DNA from: Paracoccaceae bacterium
GTDB lineage: Bacteria; Pseudomonadota; Alphaproteobacteria; Rhodobacterales; Rhodobacteraceae
NCBI GenBank assembly: GCA_014654775.1
Contig: JACVZW010000030.1
Span: 124,001 to 188,000 of the forward strand
Reading direction: 5' to 3'
Length of the DNA: 64,000 nucleotides
Part shown: positions 20,029 to 27,653 of the stretch, piece by piece
Position numbering within the stretch: the stretch's first letter is position 1
Layout: each line of letters opens with the position of its first letter
The notes under the pieces: generated by a model
Database searches by the model: none
Told to the model about the DNA's origin: nothing
What the model saw: the letters and a program-made list of their open reading frames with translations, nothing else
Made by a program: the position numbers and the translations under genes

Positions 20029-20930
20029 CCCCGCACCGGCTGCAGATCGACGGGCGTCATCCGTTCGGCATAGGCGCGCACCATCGCGGCCAGCATCGCC
20101 TCACCGGGGCAGGACGGGATCGACGCGATCGCGCCGCCCAGAATGTCCTTCAGATGGCTGACCGCCCCCAGAACCCCCAATTCCTTCACCGCCGAAGGCC
20201 GCGCATGGGCCAAGTCCTGCCCTGCAGGCTTGCCCATCTCGGCCTCCGTCAGCAGCGCATCCTTCAGATCATCGGCCACCTGAAAGGCCTCGCCGATCCG
20301 CGCGCCCAATTCCTCCCACGGCTCGGCCTCCTGCCCCGCCGCGATGGCCCCCATCTGCGTCGCCGCGATGAACAGCGCCCCGGTCTTGGCGCGGTGATAG
20401 GCCGAGACATTGACCTCCGACTCGCTCTCCCAGCCTTGGCCCGCGCAGATGCCACCCGGCATACCCGTCCGCTGCGCCAGCACCCGGATCAACTCCACCG
20501 CCCGCAGCGGCGAATCCCCCGCCGCCCGCGCCAGCACCTCGAAGGCCAGCACGATCAGCGAATCCCCCGCCAGCACCGCCACCGGCTCGCCATAGGCGCG
20601 GTGCACCGTCGGCTTGCCGCGCCGGACATCGGCATCGTCGAAACAGGGCAGGTCATCATGCACCAGCGACGCGCAATGGATCAGTTCCAGCGCCGCCGCC
20701 GCCGCATCCGTCAGATGCGGGCGATCATCGCCACAGGCCCGCGCGACAGACACCAGAATCGTCGGCCGGATTCGCGCCCCGCCGGGAAACACCGCATGAT
20801 CCAGCGCCGCCCGCAGCTTTGGCGGGGCCTCGGCCCCACCCAGCGCCCCTTGCCCCAGCGAAAGCGCCGCGGCCACCGCCGCTTCGATCCGCACGTCCAT
20901 GCCGCCCTTCATGCTGCCCGACACGCCCAT
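20025..20930 (-). CDS. crtE: geranylgeranyl diphosphate synthase
   Basis: A trans-prenyltransferase of about 301 residues making GGPP from FPP/IPP for carotenoids and the bacteriochlorophyll tail. The first Asp-rich motif is HDDLPCFDDADVRRGKPTVH, the second QVADDLKD. ATG 20930 (MGVSGSMKGGMDVRIEA) has AAAGGGA at normal spacing; ATG 20948 has a GGCAGG touching it and seems less suited. It is first in the minus-strand superoperon, divergent from crtD across two PpsR sites. Confidence 0.94.
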   Translation of the reverse strand: MGVSGSMKGGMDVRIEAAVAAALSLGQGALGGAEAPPKLRAALDHAVFPGGARIRPTILVSVARACGDDRPHLTDAAAAALELIHCASLVHDDLPCFDDADVRRGKPTVHRAYGEPVAVLAGDSLIVLAFEVLARAAGDSPLRAVELIRVLAQRTGMPGGICAGQGWESESEVNVSAYHRAKTGALFIAATQMGAIAAGQEAEPWEELGARIGEAFQVADDLKDALLTEAEMGKPAGQDLAHARPSAVKELGVLGAVSHLKDILGGAIASIPSCPGEAMLAAMVRAYAERMTPVDLQPVRG

Positions 20931-20981
20931 GACCGTCCCTTTCGCCATCCTGCCAAGCAGTCTGTCACCGCCGCCGCAAAG

Positions 20982-20999
20982 TGTAAACTAAATCTTACA
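20982..20999. promoter_or_regulatory. PpsR/CrtJ palindrome (crtE-crtD divergent promoter, site 1)
   Basis: TGTAAACTAAATCTTACA, exact TGT-N12-ACA, centred between the divergent crtE and crtD starts, 6 bases from a second copy. Confidence 0.9.
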
Positions 21000-21005
21000 C
21001 TCGAT

Positions 21006-21023
21006 TGTAATTCAGGATGGACA
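21006..21023. promoter_or_regulatory. PpsR/CrtJ palindrome (crtE-crtD divergent promoter, site 2)
   Basis: TGTAATTCAGGATGGACA fits TGT-N12-ACA but the inner bases are less symmetric than in site 1. It lies 28 bases upstream of the crtD ATG. Confidence 0.8.
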
Positions 21024-21051
21024 ACTTCAAGGGCTTCCCTACACTCGCCCC

Positions 21052-22623
21052 ATGGAAAAGGACCGGGTCATCGTCATCGGCGCCGGGATGGGGGGCCTTG
21101 CCACCGCCATCCGGCTCGCGGCATCCGGACTCGCGGTCACGGTGCTGGAGGCCGCCACCACACCCGGCGGCAAGGCCCGCGCGATTCCCTCGCCCGCAGG
21201 CCCGGTCGATACCGGACCCACCGTCCTGACCCTGCGAAATGTCTTCGACACGCTCTTCGCACTGAATGGCGAAAGGCTCGACGATCACATCACCCTGATC
21301 CCCCAACCTCTCCTCGCCCGCCATTGGTGGCCCGAATCGGCTGCGCTCGATCTCACCACCGACCGCGAGGCGAATGCCGAAGCGATCCGCGCCTTCGCTG
21401 GCCCGCAAGAGGCAGAGGCCTTCCTGAAATTCGACGCCCTCGCCGAAGATCTCTTCACCGCCTTCGACGCGCCGGTGATGCAGGCCGCACGGCCCGACCT
21501 TCCCGCCATCGCCCGCGCCGCCCTCTCGCGCCCGCGCCTTTGGCCCGCGCTCCTGCCGGGCCTCTCGCTGGACCGCTGGCTAAAGCAGCACTTCCGCGAC
21601 CCCCGCCTCGTCCAGCTCTTCGCCCGTTATGCCACTTACGTCGGCGGCCGCCCCGCCCGCTCCCCCGCCGTCCTGTCGCTCATCTGGCGGGCCGAGGCGC
21701 GCGGCGTCTGGGCGGTCGAGGGCGGGATGCACACCCTCGCCGCCGCACTCGCCGCCTTGGCCGAACGCATGGGGGTGACCTTTCGCTATTCCACCCCTGC
21801 CGCCCGAATTCAGCGCCAGAATGGCCGCGTCACCGGCGTGCAGATCGCCGATGGCCGCACCCTCCCCTGCCGCTTCGTCGTCTTCAACGGCGACCCGGCC
21901 GCGCTGGCCGAAGGCCGCCTCGGCAGCGCCGCCGCCGCGGCGATCCCGCGCAGCGCCACCGAACCGCGCAGCCTCTCGGCCCTCGTCTGGGCCTTCGCCG
22001 CACAGGCCGCGGGCACGAAAGCCCCCGACCTCGTCCATCACAACCTGTTCTTCACCGAAGACCCGTCCCGCGAATGGGGTCCCATCGGGCAAGGGCGCAT
22101 GCCCACCGCCCCCACGCTCTACCTCTGCGCCGAAGACCGCGCCCGCCCCCCCATCATGGGCCCCGTGACGGGGCCTGAACGTTTCGAGATCATCCTGAAC
22201 GCCCCTGCCGGCCTGCCCGCCTTGCGACCCGAGGATTTCCGCCAATGTCGACAGATCACCTTCGACCGCCTGTCCCGCATGGGTTTGACGCTGACACCGC
22301 CGGGGCCGGAGGCGCTCACCTCACCCGCTGCGTTGGACCGGCTCTTTCCGGCCTCGAAAGGCGCGATTTATGGTCGGTCCCCCGAAGGGACGATGGCCAG
22401 TTTCCAGCGCCCTCCGGCAAGGACGGCGCTGCCGGGGCTCTATCTCGCCGGGGGCGGGGCGCATCCGGGGGCGGGCGTGCCGATGGCAGCCCTCTCCGCG
22501 AAGCACGCGGCCGAGGCGATCACGCAGGACCGGATTTCCGCGTCGAAGTCGGCCCCGACGGCTACGCCTGGTGGTATCTCGACGGCGTCTCGGATGACGG
22601 GCGGCGCGCGGTCTCGGTCATAG
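21052..22623 (+). CDS. crtD: methoxyneurosporene/hydroxyneurosporene desaturase
   Basis: A 523-residue FAD-dependent carotenoid 3,4-desaturase. It has an N-terminal dinucleotide fold VIVIGAGMGGLATAIRLAASG, the TPGGKA turn, and a C-terminal FAD-binding LYLAGGGAHPGAGVPMAALSAKHAAEAI. The last 30 codons (SASKSAPTATPGG...) overlap crtC coding sequence in another frame and are probably not conserved. It is transcribed from the PpsR-controlled region shared with crtE. Confidence 0.94.
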   Translation: MEKDRVIVIGAGMGGLATAIRLAASGLAVTVLEAATTPGGKARAIPSPAGPVDTGPTVLTLRNVFDTLFALNGERLDDHITLIPQPLLARHWWPESAALDLTTDREANAEAIRAFAGPQEAEAFLKFDALAEDLFTAFDAPVMQAARPDLPAIARAALSRPRLWPALLPGLSLDRWLKQHFRDPRLVQLFARYATYVGGRPARSPAVLSLIWRAEARGVWAVEGGMHTLAAALAALAERMGVTFRYSTPAARIQRQNGRVTGVQIADGRTLPCRFVVFNGDPAALAEGRLGSAAAAAIPRSATEPRSLSALVWAFAAQAAGTKAPDLVHHNLFFTEDPSREWGPIGQGRMPTAPTLYLCAEDRARPPIMGPVTGPERFEIILNAPAGLPALRPEDFRQCRQITFDRLSRMGLTLTPPGPEALTSPAALDRLFPASKGAIYGRSPEGTMASFQRPPARTALPGLYLAGGGAHPGAGVPMAALSAKHAAEAITQDRISASKSAPTATPGGISTASRMTGGARSRS

Positions 22624-23447
22624 GTTTCATCGGCTCGGTCTTCTCGCCCTGGTATGCCTGGTCGGGTCGGCGCAAACCGCAGAACCACGTCTGCCTGAAC
22701 GTCGTCACCTATGGCCCCGGCGGCCGCTTCACCATGACGGATCGCGGCACCGCCGCCCTCCGGCAAGAGAAAGACACGCTCACCATCGGCCCCTCGCGCA
22801 TGCATTGGACCGGGCGCGAACTGGTCATCGACGTGGACGAGGTCTCCTCCCCCCCCCTCATCAGCCGCGTAAAGGGGCGCATCACCCTCACCCCCGCCGC
22901 CGTGACGGGTGTGGAACTGGCGCTTCACCCCCGCCACCAATGGCGCCCCTTCGCCCCCACGGCGCGGATCAAGGTCGACCTGACCCAAGGCCATGCTTGG
23001 GAAGGCCACGGCTATTTCGACGCAAATTTCGGCTCCGCCGCGCTGGAGGCGGATTTCGATTTCTGGACATGGGGCCGCTTTCCCATGAAGGACCGCGCGC
23101 TCTGCCTTTACGATGCCACATGGCGCGACGGCACCCAGCGCGACTTCGCGCTCGAGGTCTCCCCCTCCGGCGAGGCGCGCGAAGTGCAGGCCCCGCCCCG
23201 CACCACCTTCGCCCGCACGAACTGGCTCGTCCGCCGCGAAACCCGCGCCGATCCCGGCACCCGACCGCGGCAGGTCCTGCCCATGCTGGATGCGCCCTTC
23301 TATTCCCGCAGCGTGGTCGAAACCCGGCTGATGGGAGAGGTCACCCAAGGCGTGCACGAAGCGCTCGACCTCACCCGCTTCCGCCAGCCGCTGCTGAAAC
23401 CGATGCTCGCCGTCCGCGTGCCAAGGCGATCAGGCTGGACCTTCTGA
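22542..23447 (+). CDS. crtC: carotenoid 1,2-hydratase (hydroxyneurosporene synthase); start unresolved
   Basis: CrtC adds water across the 1,2 double bond of neurosporene. Conserved segments are GPDGYAWWYLDGVSDDGRRA, FIGSVFSPWYAWSGRR, GPGGRFTMTDRG, GYFDANFGSAALEADFDFWTWGRF and the C-terminal PFYSRSVVETRLMGE. The conserved part begins about 22545 but I find no in-frame ATG, GTG or TTG between ATG 22245 and this point. Starting at 22245 would add about 100 unconserved Arg/Gly-rich residues read out of frame from crtD, although a GAGG lies 10 bases before it. An ATA at 22620 touches the crtD TAG stop but would lose conserved residues. The start given here is only the homology boundary. Confidence 0.85.
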   Translation, partial: VEVGPDGYAWWYLDGVSDDGRRAVSVIGFIGSVFSPWYAWSGRRKPQNHVCLNVVTYGPGGRFTMTDRGTAALRQEKDTLTIGPSRMHWTGRELVIDVDEVSSPPLISRVKGRITLTPAAVTGVELALHPRHQWRPFAPTARIKVDLTQGHAWEGHGYFDANFGSAALEADFDFWTWGRFPMKDRALCLYDATWRDGTQRDFALEVSPSGEAREVQAPPRTTFARTNWLVRRETRADPGTRPRQVLPMLDAPFYSRSVVETRLMGEVTQGVHEALDLTRFRQPLLKPMLAVRVPRRSGWTF

Positions 23448-23450
23448 CCC

Positions 23451-23492
23451 AAATTCCTTCGAAGGAATTTGCAAAATTCTTCGAAGAATTTT
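23451..23492. terminator. two tandem TTCGAA palindromes behind crtC
   Basis: Two 20-base perfect palindromes follow the crtC stop back to back: AAATTCCTTCGAAGGAATTT (23451-23470) and AAAATTCTTCGAAGAATTTT (23473-23492). Each is symmetrical with A-runs before and T-runs after, so each can work as a terminator in either direction. Confidence 0.65.
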
Positions 23493-23532
23493 GTTCGGCT
23501 GCGCCGAAAACCGTTGCGCATATCCCTGTTCT

Positions 23533-23590
23533 ACCGCGCGCTCCGTGCCCACAGTTTGCGGCACAAAAGGCGGCACAAAACAGGGCACAG
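23533..23590. repeat. 58-bp dispersed intergenic repeat, copy 1
   Basis: This block matches 56564-56621 with three differences in 58 bases. It starts ACCGCGCGCTCCGTGCCCAC and holds a short tandem GCGGCACAAAAG / GCGGCACAAAAC flanked by GTGCCC and GGGCAC. It ends 27 bases downstream of the tspO stop (in tspO orientation). Confidence 0.75.
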
Positions 23591-23616
23591 TCGTTTTCGG
23601 CCAAACCCTTGAATTC

Positions 23617-24075
23617 TCAGGCCGGAACGTTGCGATACCACACCGACCGGTTCAGCATCCCCGCCACCGTCACCCAGACCAGATAAGGCACAAACAGCGC
23701 CCCCGCGATGGCGTCATGCTGCCAGAAGGCGACCATTGTCGCCGCCACCGCCAGCCACAACAGGAAGATGATCACCAGCCCCGCCCCGATCCGCCGCAAC
23801 CCAAAAAAGACGGGCGTCCACAAGGTGTTCAGCGCGATCTGCACCGACCAAAGTGCCAAGGCCTGCCCCGTGTCGGGCAGCATCGCGACCCTCGCCGCCG
23901 CCGCCGACATCGACAGATAAAGCACGGTCCACGCCACCGGAAACAGCCAATCAGGCGGCGTCCAGCGCGGCTTGGCAAGGCCCCGGTACCACTCGCCCGG
24001 CTGGAACATCGCCCCCGTCGCCGCCGCCGCCCCACAGGCCGCCAGATAGGTCAGAAACAGCGTGAAATATTCCAT
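23617..24075 (-). CDS. tspO: TspO/MBR tryptophan-rich sensory protein
   Basis: A 152-residue protein with five predicted membrane helices and the family segments FQPGEWYRGLAKPRWTPPDWLFPVAWTVLYLSM and ALNTLWTPVFFGLRRIGAGL. TspO binds tetrapyrroles; in Rhodobacter it negatively influences photosynthesis gene expression under oxygen. The gene follows crtI-crtB at a 94-base distance, the usual place for it in these clusters. Confidence 0.93.
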   Translation of the reverse strand: MEYFTLFLTYLAACGAAAATGAMFQPGEWYRGLAKPRWTPPDWLFPVAWTVLYLSMSAAAARVAMLPDTGQALALWSVQIALNTLWTPVFFGLRRIGAGLVIIFLLWLAVAATMVAFWQHDAIAGALFVPYLVWVTVAGMLNRSVWYRNVPA

Positions 24076-24169
24076 CGCGCCCTCCGCATGGTTGCAGCGC
24101 GCGATCTAACCCGCATCCGGGTTTCGTCCAAGAAAAACCTTGCGGCCAAGGCCCTTAGGCCCAAGCGCC

Positions 24170-25174
24170 TCAAGCCATCCCCCGATCCTGCGCCTCCAGC
24201 TGCGCCAGCACCGACAGCAGCGCGTCCGAACGCCCGCGCCGCGCCTCGCCCCGCGCCGCCGCACGCACCAGAAACGCCACCTCCGGCTCCGCCGCCGCAT
24301 GCAGGAAGGCCGCCCTCGGGCTGACCGCCGACACCGCCGCCTTGCCCGTCGCCGCCACAAGACAGGCCAGCTTCCGCCCCCGCCCCGTGCTGGCCCGCGC
24401 CGTCACGCTATCCCCCCGCGCCCGGCGCACGCAGCCGCCGATGGCGCCATAGATCAGCCCCGCCGCATGGATGCCCGGACGGCAGGACAGGGGCAGCGAC
24501 GCCACCCCCGCATCCGCCCGCGCATACAGCCGATCCGCCTCTTCCAGCAGCCGCAAGGTCGCCCGCGCCACCGCCGGATAGGCCTTCGGCCGCGCCAGAA
24601 ACGCATCCGGATCAATGCCTTCCGACCGCAGCCAGTCCAGCGGCAGATACATCCGTCCGGCCCGCGCATCCTCGCCCACATCGCGCGCGATATTGGTCAA
24701 CTGCATCGCCAGACCCAGATCACAGGCCCGCGCCAGCGCATCGGGGTCGCGCACCCGCATCAGCACGCACATCATCGCGCCCACCGCCGCCGCCACCCGC
24801 GCCGAGTAATCCATCACCCCCGACAGCGTCTCATACCGCCGCCCTACCGCATCCCAGGCAAAGCCTTCCAACAGCGCCTCAGGCAGCGCGCGGGGCATCT
24901 CGAACCCCTCCACCACCGCCGCAAAGGCCCGGTCGGCGGGCGCATTGGCGGGCGTCCCGCGATAGACCAGATCCAGCCGATCGCGCAGCGCCAGCACCGC
25001 CCCGGCCTTGTCGGCCCCCTCATCCACCGCGTCATCCGACATCCGGCAAAAGGCATAAAGCGCCAGCGCCGGATCACGCACCGCCCCCGGCAACAGCCGC
25101 GACGCCGCATGGAAGGACAGTGATCCCGTCCGGATCGCCTCGCGGCAATGGGCCATATCGCTTGGGTCGATCAT
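24170..25174 (-). CDS. crtB: phytoene synthase
   Basis: A 334-residue squalene/phytoene synthase that joins two GGPP. It has the two Asp-rich motifs AFCRMSDDAVDEG and LTNIARDVGEDARAGRMYLP. It overlaps crtI by ATGA. The C-terminal 30 residues (RGEARRGRSDALLSVLAQLEAQ) are typical of the Rhodobacter type. Confidence 0.95.
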   Translation of the reverse strand: MIDPSDMAHCREAIRTGSLSFHAASRLLPGAVRDPALALYAFCRMSDDAVDEGADKAGAVLALRDRLDLVYRGTPANAPADRAFAAVVEGFEMPRALPEALLEGFAWDAVGRRYETLSGVMDYSARVAAAVGAMMCVLMRVRDPDALARACDLGLAMQLTNIARDVGEDARAGRMYLPLDWLRSEGIDPDAFLARPKAYPAVARATLRLLEEADRLYARADAGVASLPLSCRPGIHAAGLIYGAIGGCVRRARGDSVTARASTGRGRKLACLVAATGKAAVSAVSPRAAFLHAAAEPEVAFLVRAAARGEARRGRSDALLSVLAQLEAQDRGMA

Positions 25175-26754
25175 TCCGCAGCCATCCGCAACTCCTCGCG
25201 CTGCTTCACCAGCTTGGGCGCATCCGGCACCAGCTTGCCCAACACCTCTGCCGTCCCCACCACGCCGGGCAAGCCCGCCCCCGGATGCGTGCCCGCCCCC
25301 GCAAGGAACAGCCCCGGCAGTTCCTCAGATATGTTGTGCGGCCGGAACCACGCCGATTGCAGGATGCGCGGCTCGATGGAAAATCCCGCACCGTACGGGG
25401 ACAGGTAACGGTCGCGAAAGGTTTCCGGCGTAAAGGTGATCTCCTCGGTGATGCGGTCGCGGAATCCGGGGATCAACCGCTCGTCCAGCATCTTGGCCAT
25501 CTTGGCGCGATAGCGCGGTTCCTCCTCGGCCCAGTCCACACCATTGTCGAAACCAAGATGGGGCACGGGTGACAGCGCATAGAAAGTATCGTCGCCCTCG
25601 GGCGCGCAGGATGGATCGGTCACGCTTGGCCGATGCACGTAAAGGCTCATGTCATCCGCCAGCTTCCCGCGGATGAAGATATCCTTAATGTGCTCACGAT
25701 AGCGGGGCCCCACGACGATGGAGTGATGCCCCACATCGCGCCACATATCCTTGGTTCCCTTGGTCCCGAAATACCAGACATACAGGCCCATGGACCAGCG
25801 GGCATCCTTCACCCTCCGGTCGGTCCAGCGCTTCCTCGGCAGGTTGCGCAACAGCCGCGTATAGGTATGCCCCGCATCCGCATTGCTGACGACCAGACCC
25901 GCGCGCATCACCTCGCCCGACATCAGACGCACACCAGACGCACGCCCGTTTTCCGTAACGATTTCATCCACTTCCGTGTTGTGGACAACCTCGCCCCCCT
26001 GCGCCGCGATCACCCGCGCCATGCCCTCGGCAATCGCTTGGACACCGCCCATCGCGTAATGCACGCCAAAGGCCTTCTCCAGATGGCTGACAAGGATATA
26101 CATCGACGTCACGTTGAACGGGTCACCCCCGATGAACAGCGGATGGAAGGACAGCGCAAAGCGCAGCCGCTCATCCTTCACCCGCCCCGCCGCATGGGCA
26201 TAGACCGACCGATCCGCCCGCATCATCCCAAAGGTCGGCAGCACCTTGACCAGATCCCACAGCTTGTGCATCGGCCGCCGCCCAAGGTCCTCGTATCCGA
26301 ACCAATAGCGCGCCTCGCTGTCTTTCAGGAACTTCTCGTAACCCTTTGCATCACTGGGCGAAATCCGCGCCACCTCAGCCTTCATCGCGGCCTCGTCCTG
26401 CCGCGCAGTGAAGGTGGACCCGTCCTGAAACCGGATCTCATAGAACGGGTCCATCGGCACCAGCCGCACATCCCGGTCGAAGTCCCGCCCACAGGCCGCC
26501 CAGAGATCGCGCAGCCCCTGCGGCACCGTCACGATCGTCGGCCCCAGATCGAACCGATGCCCGCCCTGTGTGATCGACGACCCGCGCCCACCAACCCGAT
26601 CCAGCCGGTCGATCACCGTGACCCGCCAGCCCTTCGCACCCAGCCGCATGGCCGACGCCAGCCCCCCGAGGCCAGCCCCGATGACGATGGCATGATCCGC
26701 CTCCGCAGGGGTGGCGGCGGAAAGGACGGGGCGATGGCGCGGCATATGATCCAT
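25171..26754 (-). CDS. crtI: phytoene desaturase (neurosporene-forming)
   Basis: A 527-residue FAD enzyme that introduces double bonds into phytoene. The N-terminal fold is HAIVIGAGLGGLASAMRLGAKGW and the C-terminal FAD segment is GLFLAGAGTHPGAGLPGVVGTAEV. Two starts are possible: MDHMPRHRP at 26754 and MPRHRP at 26745; both lack a strong Shine-Dalgarno site. A frame to 26844 crosses the PpsR site and is not used. It shares its control region with crtA. Confidence 0.94.
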   Translation of the reverse strand: MDHMPRHRPVLSAATPAEADHAIVIGAGLGGLASAMRLGAKGWRVTVIDRLDRVGGRGSSITQGGHRFDLGPTIVTVPQGLRDLWAACGRDFDRDVRLVPMDPFYEIRFQDGSTFTARQDEAAMKAEVARISPSDAKGYEKFLKDSEARYWFGYEDLGRRPMHKLWDLVKVLPTFGMMRADRSVYAHAAGRVKDERLRFALSFHPLFIGGDPFNVTSMYILVSHLEKAFGVHYAMGGVQAIAEGMARVIAAQGGEVVHNTEVDEIVTENGRASGVRLMSGEVMRAGLVVSNADAGHTYTRLLRNLPRKRWTDRRVKDARWSMGLYVWYFGTKGTKDMWRDVGHHSIVVGPRYREHIKDIFIRGKLADDMSLYVHRPSVTDPSCAPEGDDTFYALSPVPHLGFDNGVDWAEEEPRYRAKMAKMLDERLIPGFRDRITEEITFTPETFRDRYLSPYGAGFSIEPRILQSAWFRPHNISEELPGLFLAGAGTHPGAGLPGVVGTAEVLGKLVPDAPKLVKQREELRMAAE

Positions 26755-26770
26755 GGACTCGATGATAGAG

Positions 26771-26788
26771 TGTCTAGTTTGATTTACA
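26771..26788. promoter_or_regulatory. PpsR/CrtJ palindrome near crtI
   Basis: TGTCTAGTTTGATTTACA, TGT-N12-ACA, 17 bases upstream of the crtI ATG. It is one of a distant pair in the crtI-crtA divergent region (58 bases between sites), unlike the tight tandem pairs elsewhere. Confidence 0.85.
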
Positions 26789-26846
26789 ATATCACAGTGC
26801 ACCTCGTCGCATAATGCCGTTTTCGCTTTCCCTTGGCGCCGCAAAA

Positions 26847-26864
26847 TGTCAGACTAAGTTTACA
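26847..26864. promoter_or_regulatory. PpsR/CrtJ palindrome near crtA
   Basis: TGTCAGACTAAGTTTACA, TGT-N12-ACA, ending 24 bases before the crtA start codon and 11 before its GGAGGG ribosome site. Confidence 0.87.
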
Positions 26865-26887
26865 CCATCCGACAGGAGGGTCGCGCC

Positions 26888-27607
26888 ATTCCCGTTACCA
26901 GCCTCAGCCTTTTCCGCTTCGACGGGCTTCTGCCGCGCCTTTGGGTCTTCGGGCAGATGGGCGCCGCACGTCTTTCCCTGCGCCGCGAGCGCCGCGCGCT
27001 GTTCTGGAAGCTGTGCGGCTCCGGCACCGGCGAAGGCTTCACGCCCCGCCCCAACTGGGGCGTTTGGGCCATCCTCGCCACTTGGCCGGATGAGGCGACC
27101 GCCCGTAGCGCCATCGCCGACAGCCCCGTCTGGCAGAAATGGCGCGCAAGGGCCGGGGAAAGCTGGACAATCTTCCTCGATCCCCTCTCGGCCCGCGGCC
27201 GCTGGGCCGGGGTGAATCCCTTCCTGCCCGATGCGCCGGGCCAACAGGCCACCGGCCCCCTCGCCGCCCTGACCCGCGCGACGGTCCGCCCCTCGCGCGC
27301 CCTGAAATTCTGGGACCGTGTCCCCTCCATCTCGGCCACCATCGGCAGCGATCCGAATGTGGCCTTCAAGATCGGGATCGGCGAAGTGCCACTCCTACAT
27401 CAGGTCACCTTCTCGATCTGGCCCGACACCGCCAGCATGGCCGCCTTCGCCCGTGGCGACGGCCCCCATGGCCGCGCCATCAAGGCCGTGCGCGACGGCA
27501 ACTGGTTCAACGAAGAGCTTTACGCCCGCTTCCGCCTTCTGGGCAGCATAGGCAGCTGGAACGGCGTCGATCCGCTGGCCGGCCTGACCACGGCCAAGGC
27601 CGCATGA
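26888..27607 (+). CDS. crtA: spheroidene monooxygenase, apparently initiated at ATT
   Basis: CrtA adds the 2-keto group that turns spheroidene into spheroidenone in oxygen. It has the family's SLSLFRFDGL N-terminus, FWKLCGSGTGEGFTP, and C-terminal IGEVPLLHQVTFSIWPD and FNEELYARFRLLG. The first in-frame ATG (26957) falls inside conserved sequence. Seven bases after GGAGGG (26875-26880) lies ATT 26888, exactly where homologues begin, and there is no ATG, GTG or TTG in frame between the upstream stop at 26855 and 26957. I therefore place the start at ATT, giving 239 residues. Confidence 0.9.
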   Translation: MPVTSLSLFRFDGLLPRLWVFGQMGAARLSLRRERRALFWKLCGSGTGEGFTPRPNWGVWAILATWPDEATARSAIADSPVWQKWRARAGESWTIFLDPLSARGRWAGVNPFLPDAPGQQATGPLAALTRATVRPSRALKFWDRVPSISATIGSDPNVAFKIGIGEVPLLHQVTFSIWPDTASMAAFARGDGPHGRAIKAVRDGNWFNEELYARFRLLGSIGSWNGVDPLAGLTTAKAA

Positions 27608-27653
27608 CCCCGGAAAACACACGATGACCCAAGACCTTACGGTAAGAACATGA
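27604..27653 (+). other. two tandem bridge ORFs between crtA and bchI (7 and 9 codons)
   Basis: Three successive ATGA overlaps link crtA to bchI: the crtA stop holds the ATG of MTPENTR (27604-27627), its TGA holds the ATG of MTQDLTVRT (27624-27653), and that TGA holds the bchI ATG (27650). The peptides are too short to be enzymes, and the pattern suggests stop-start reinitiation. Confidence 0.45.
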
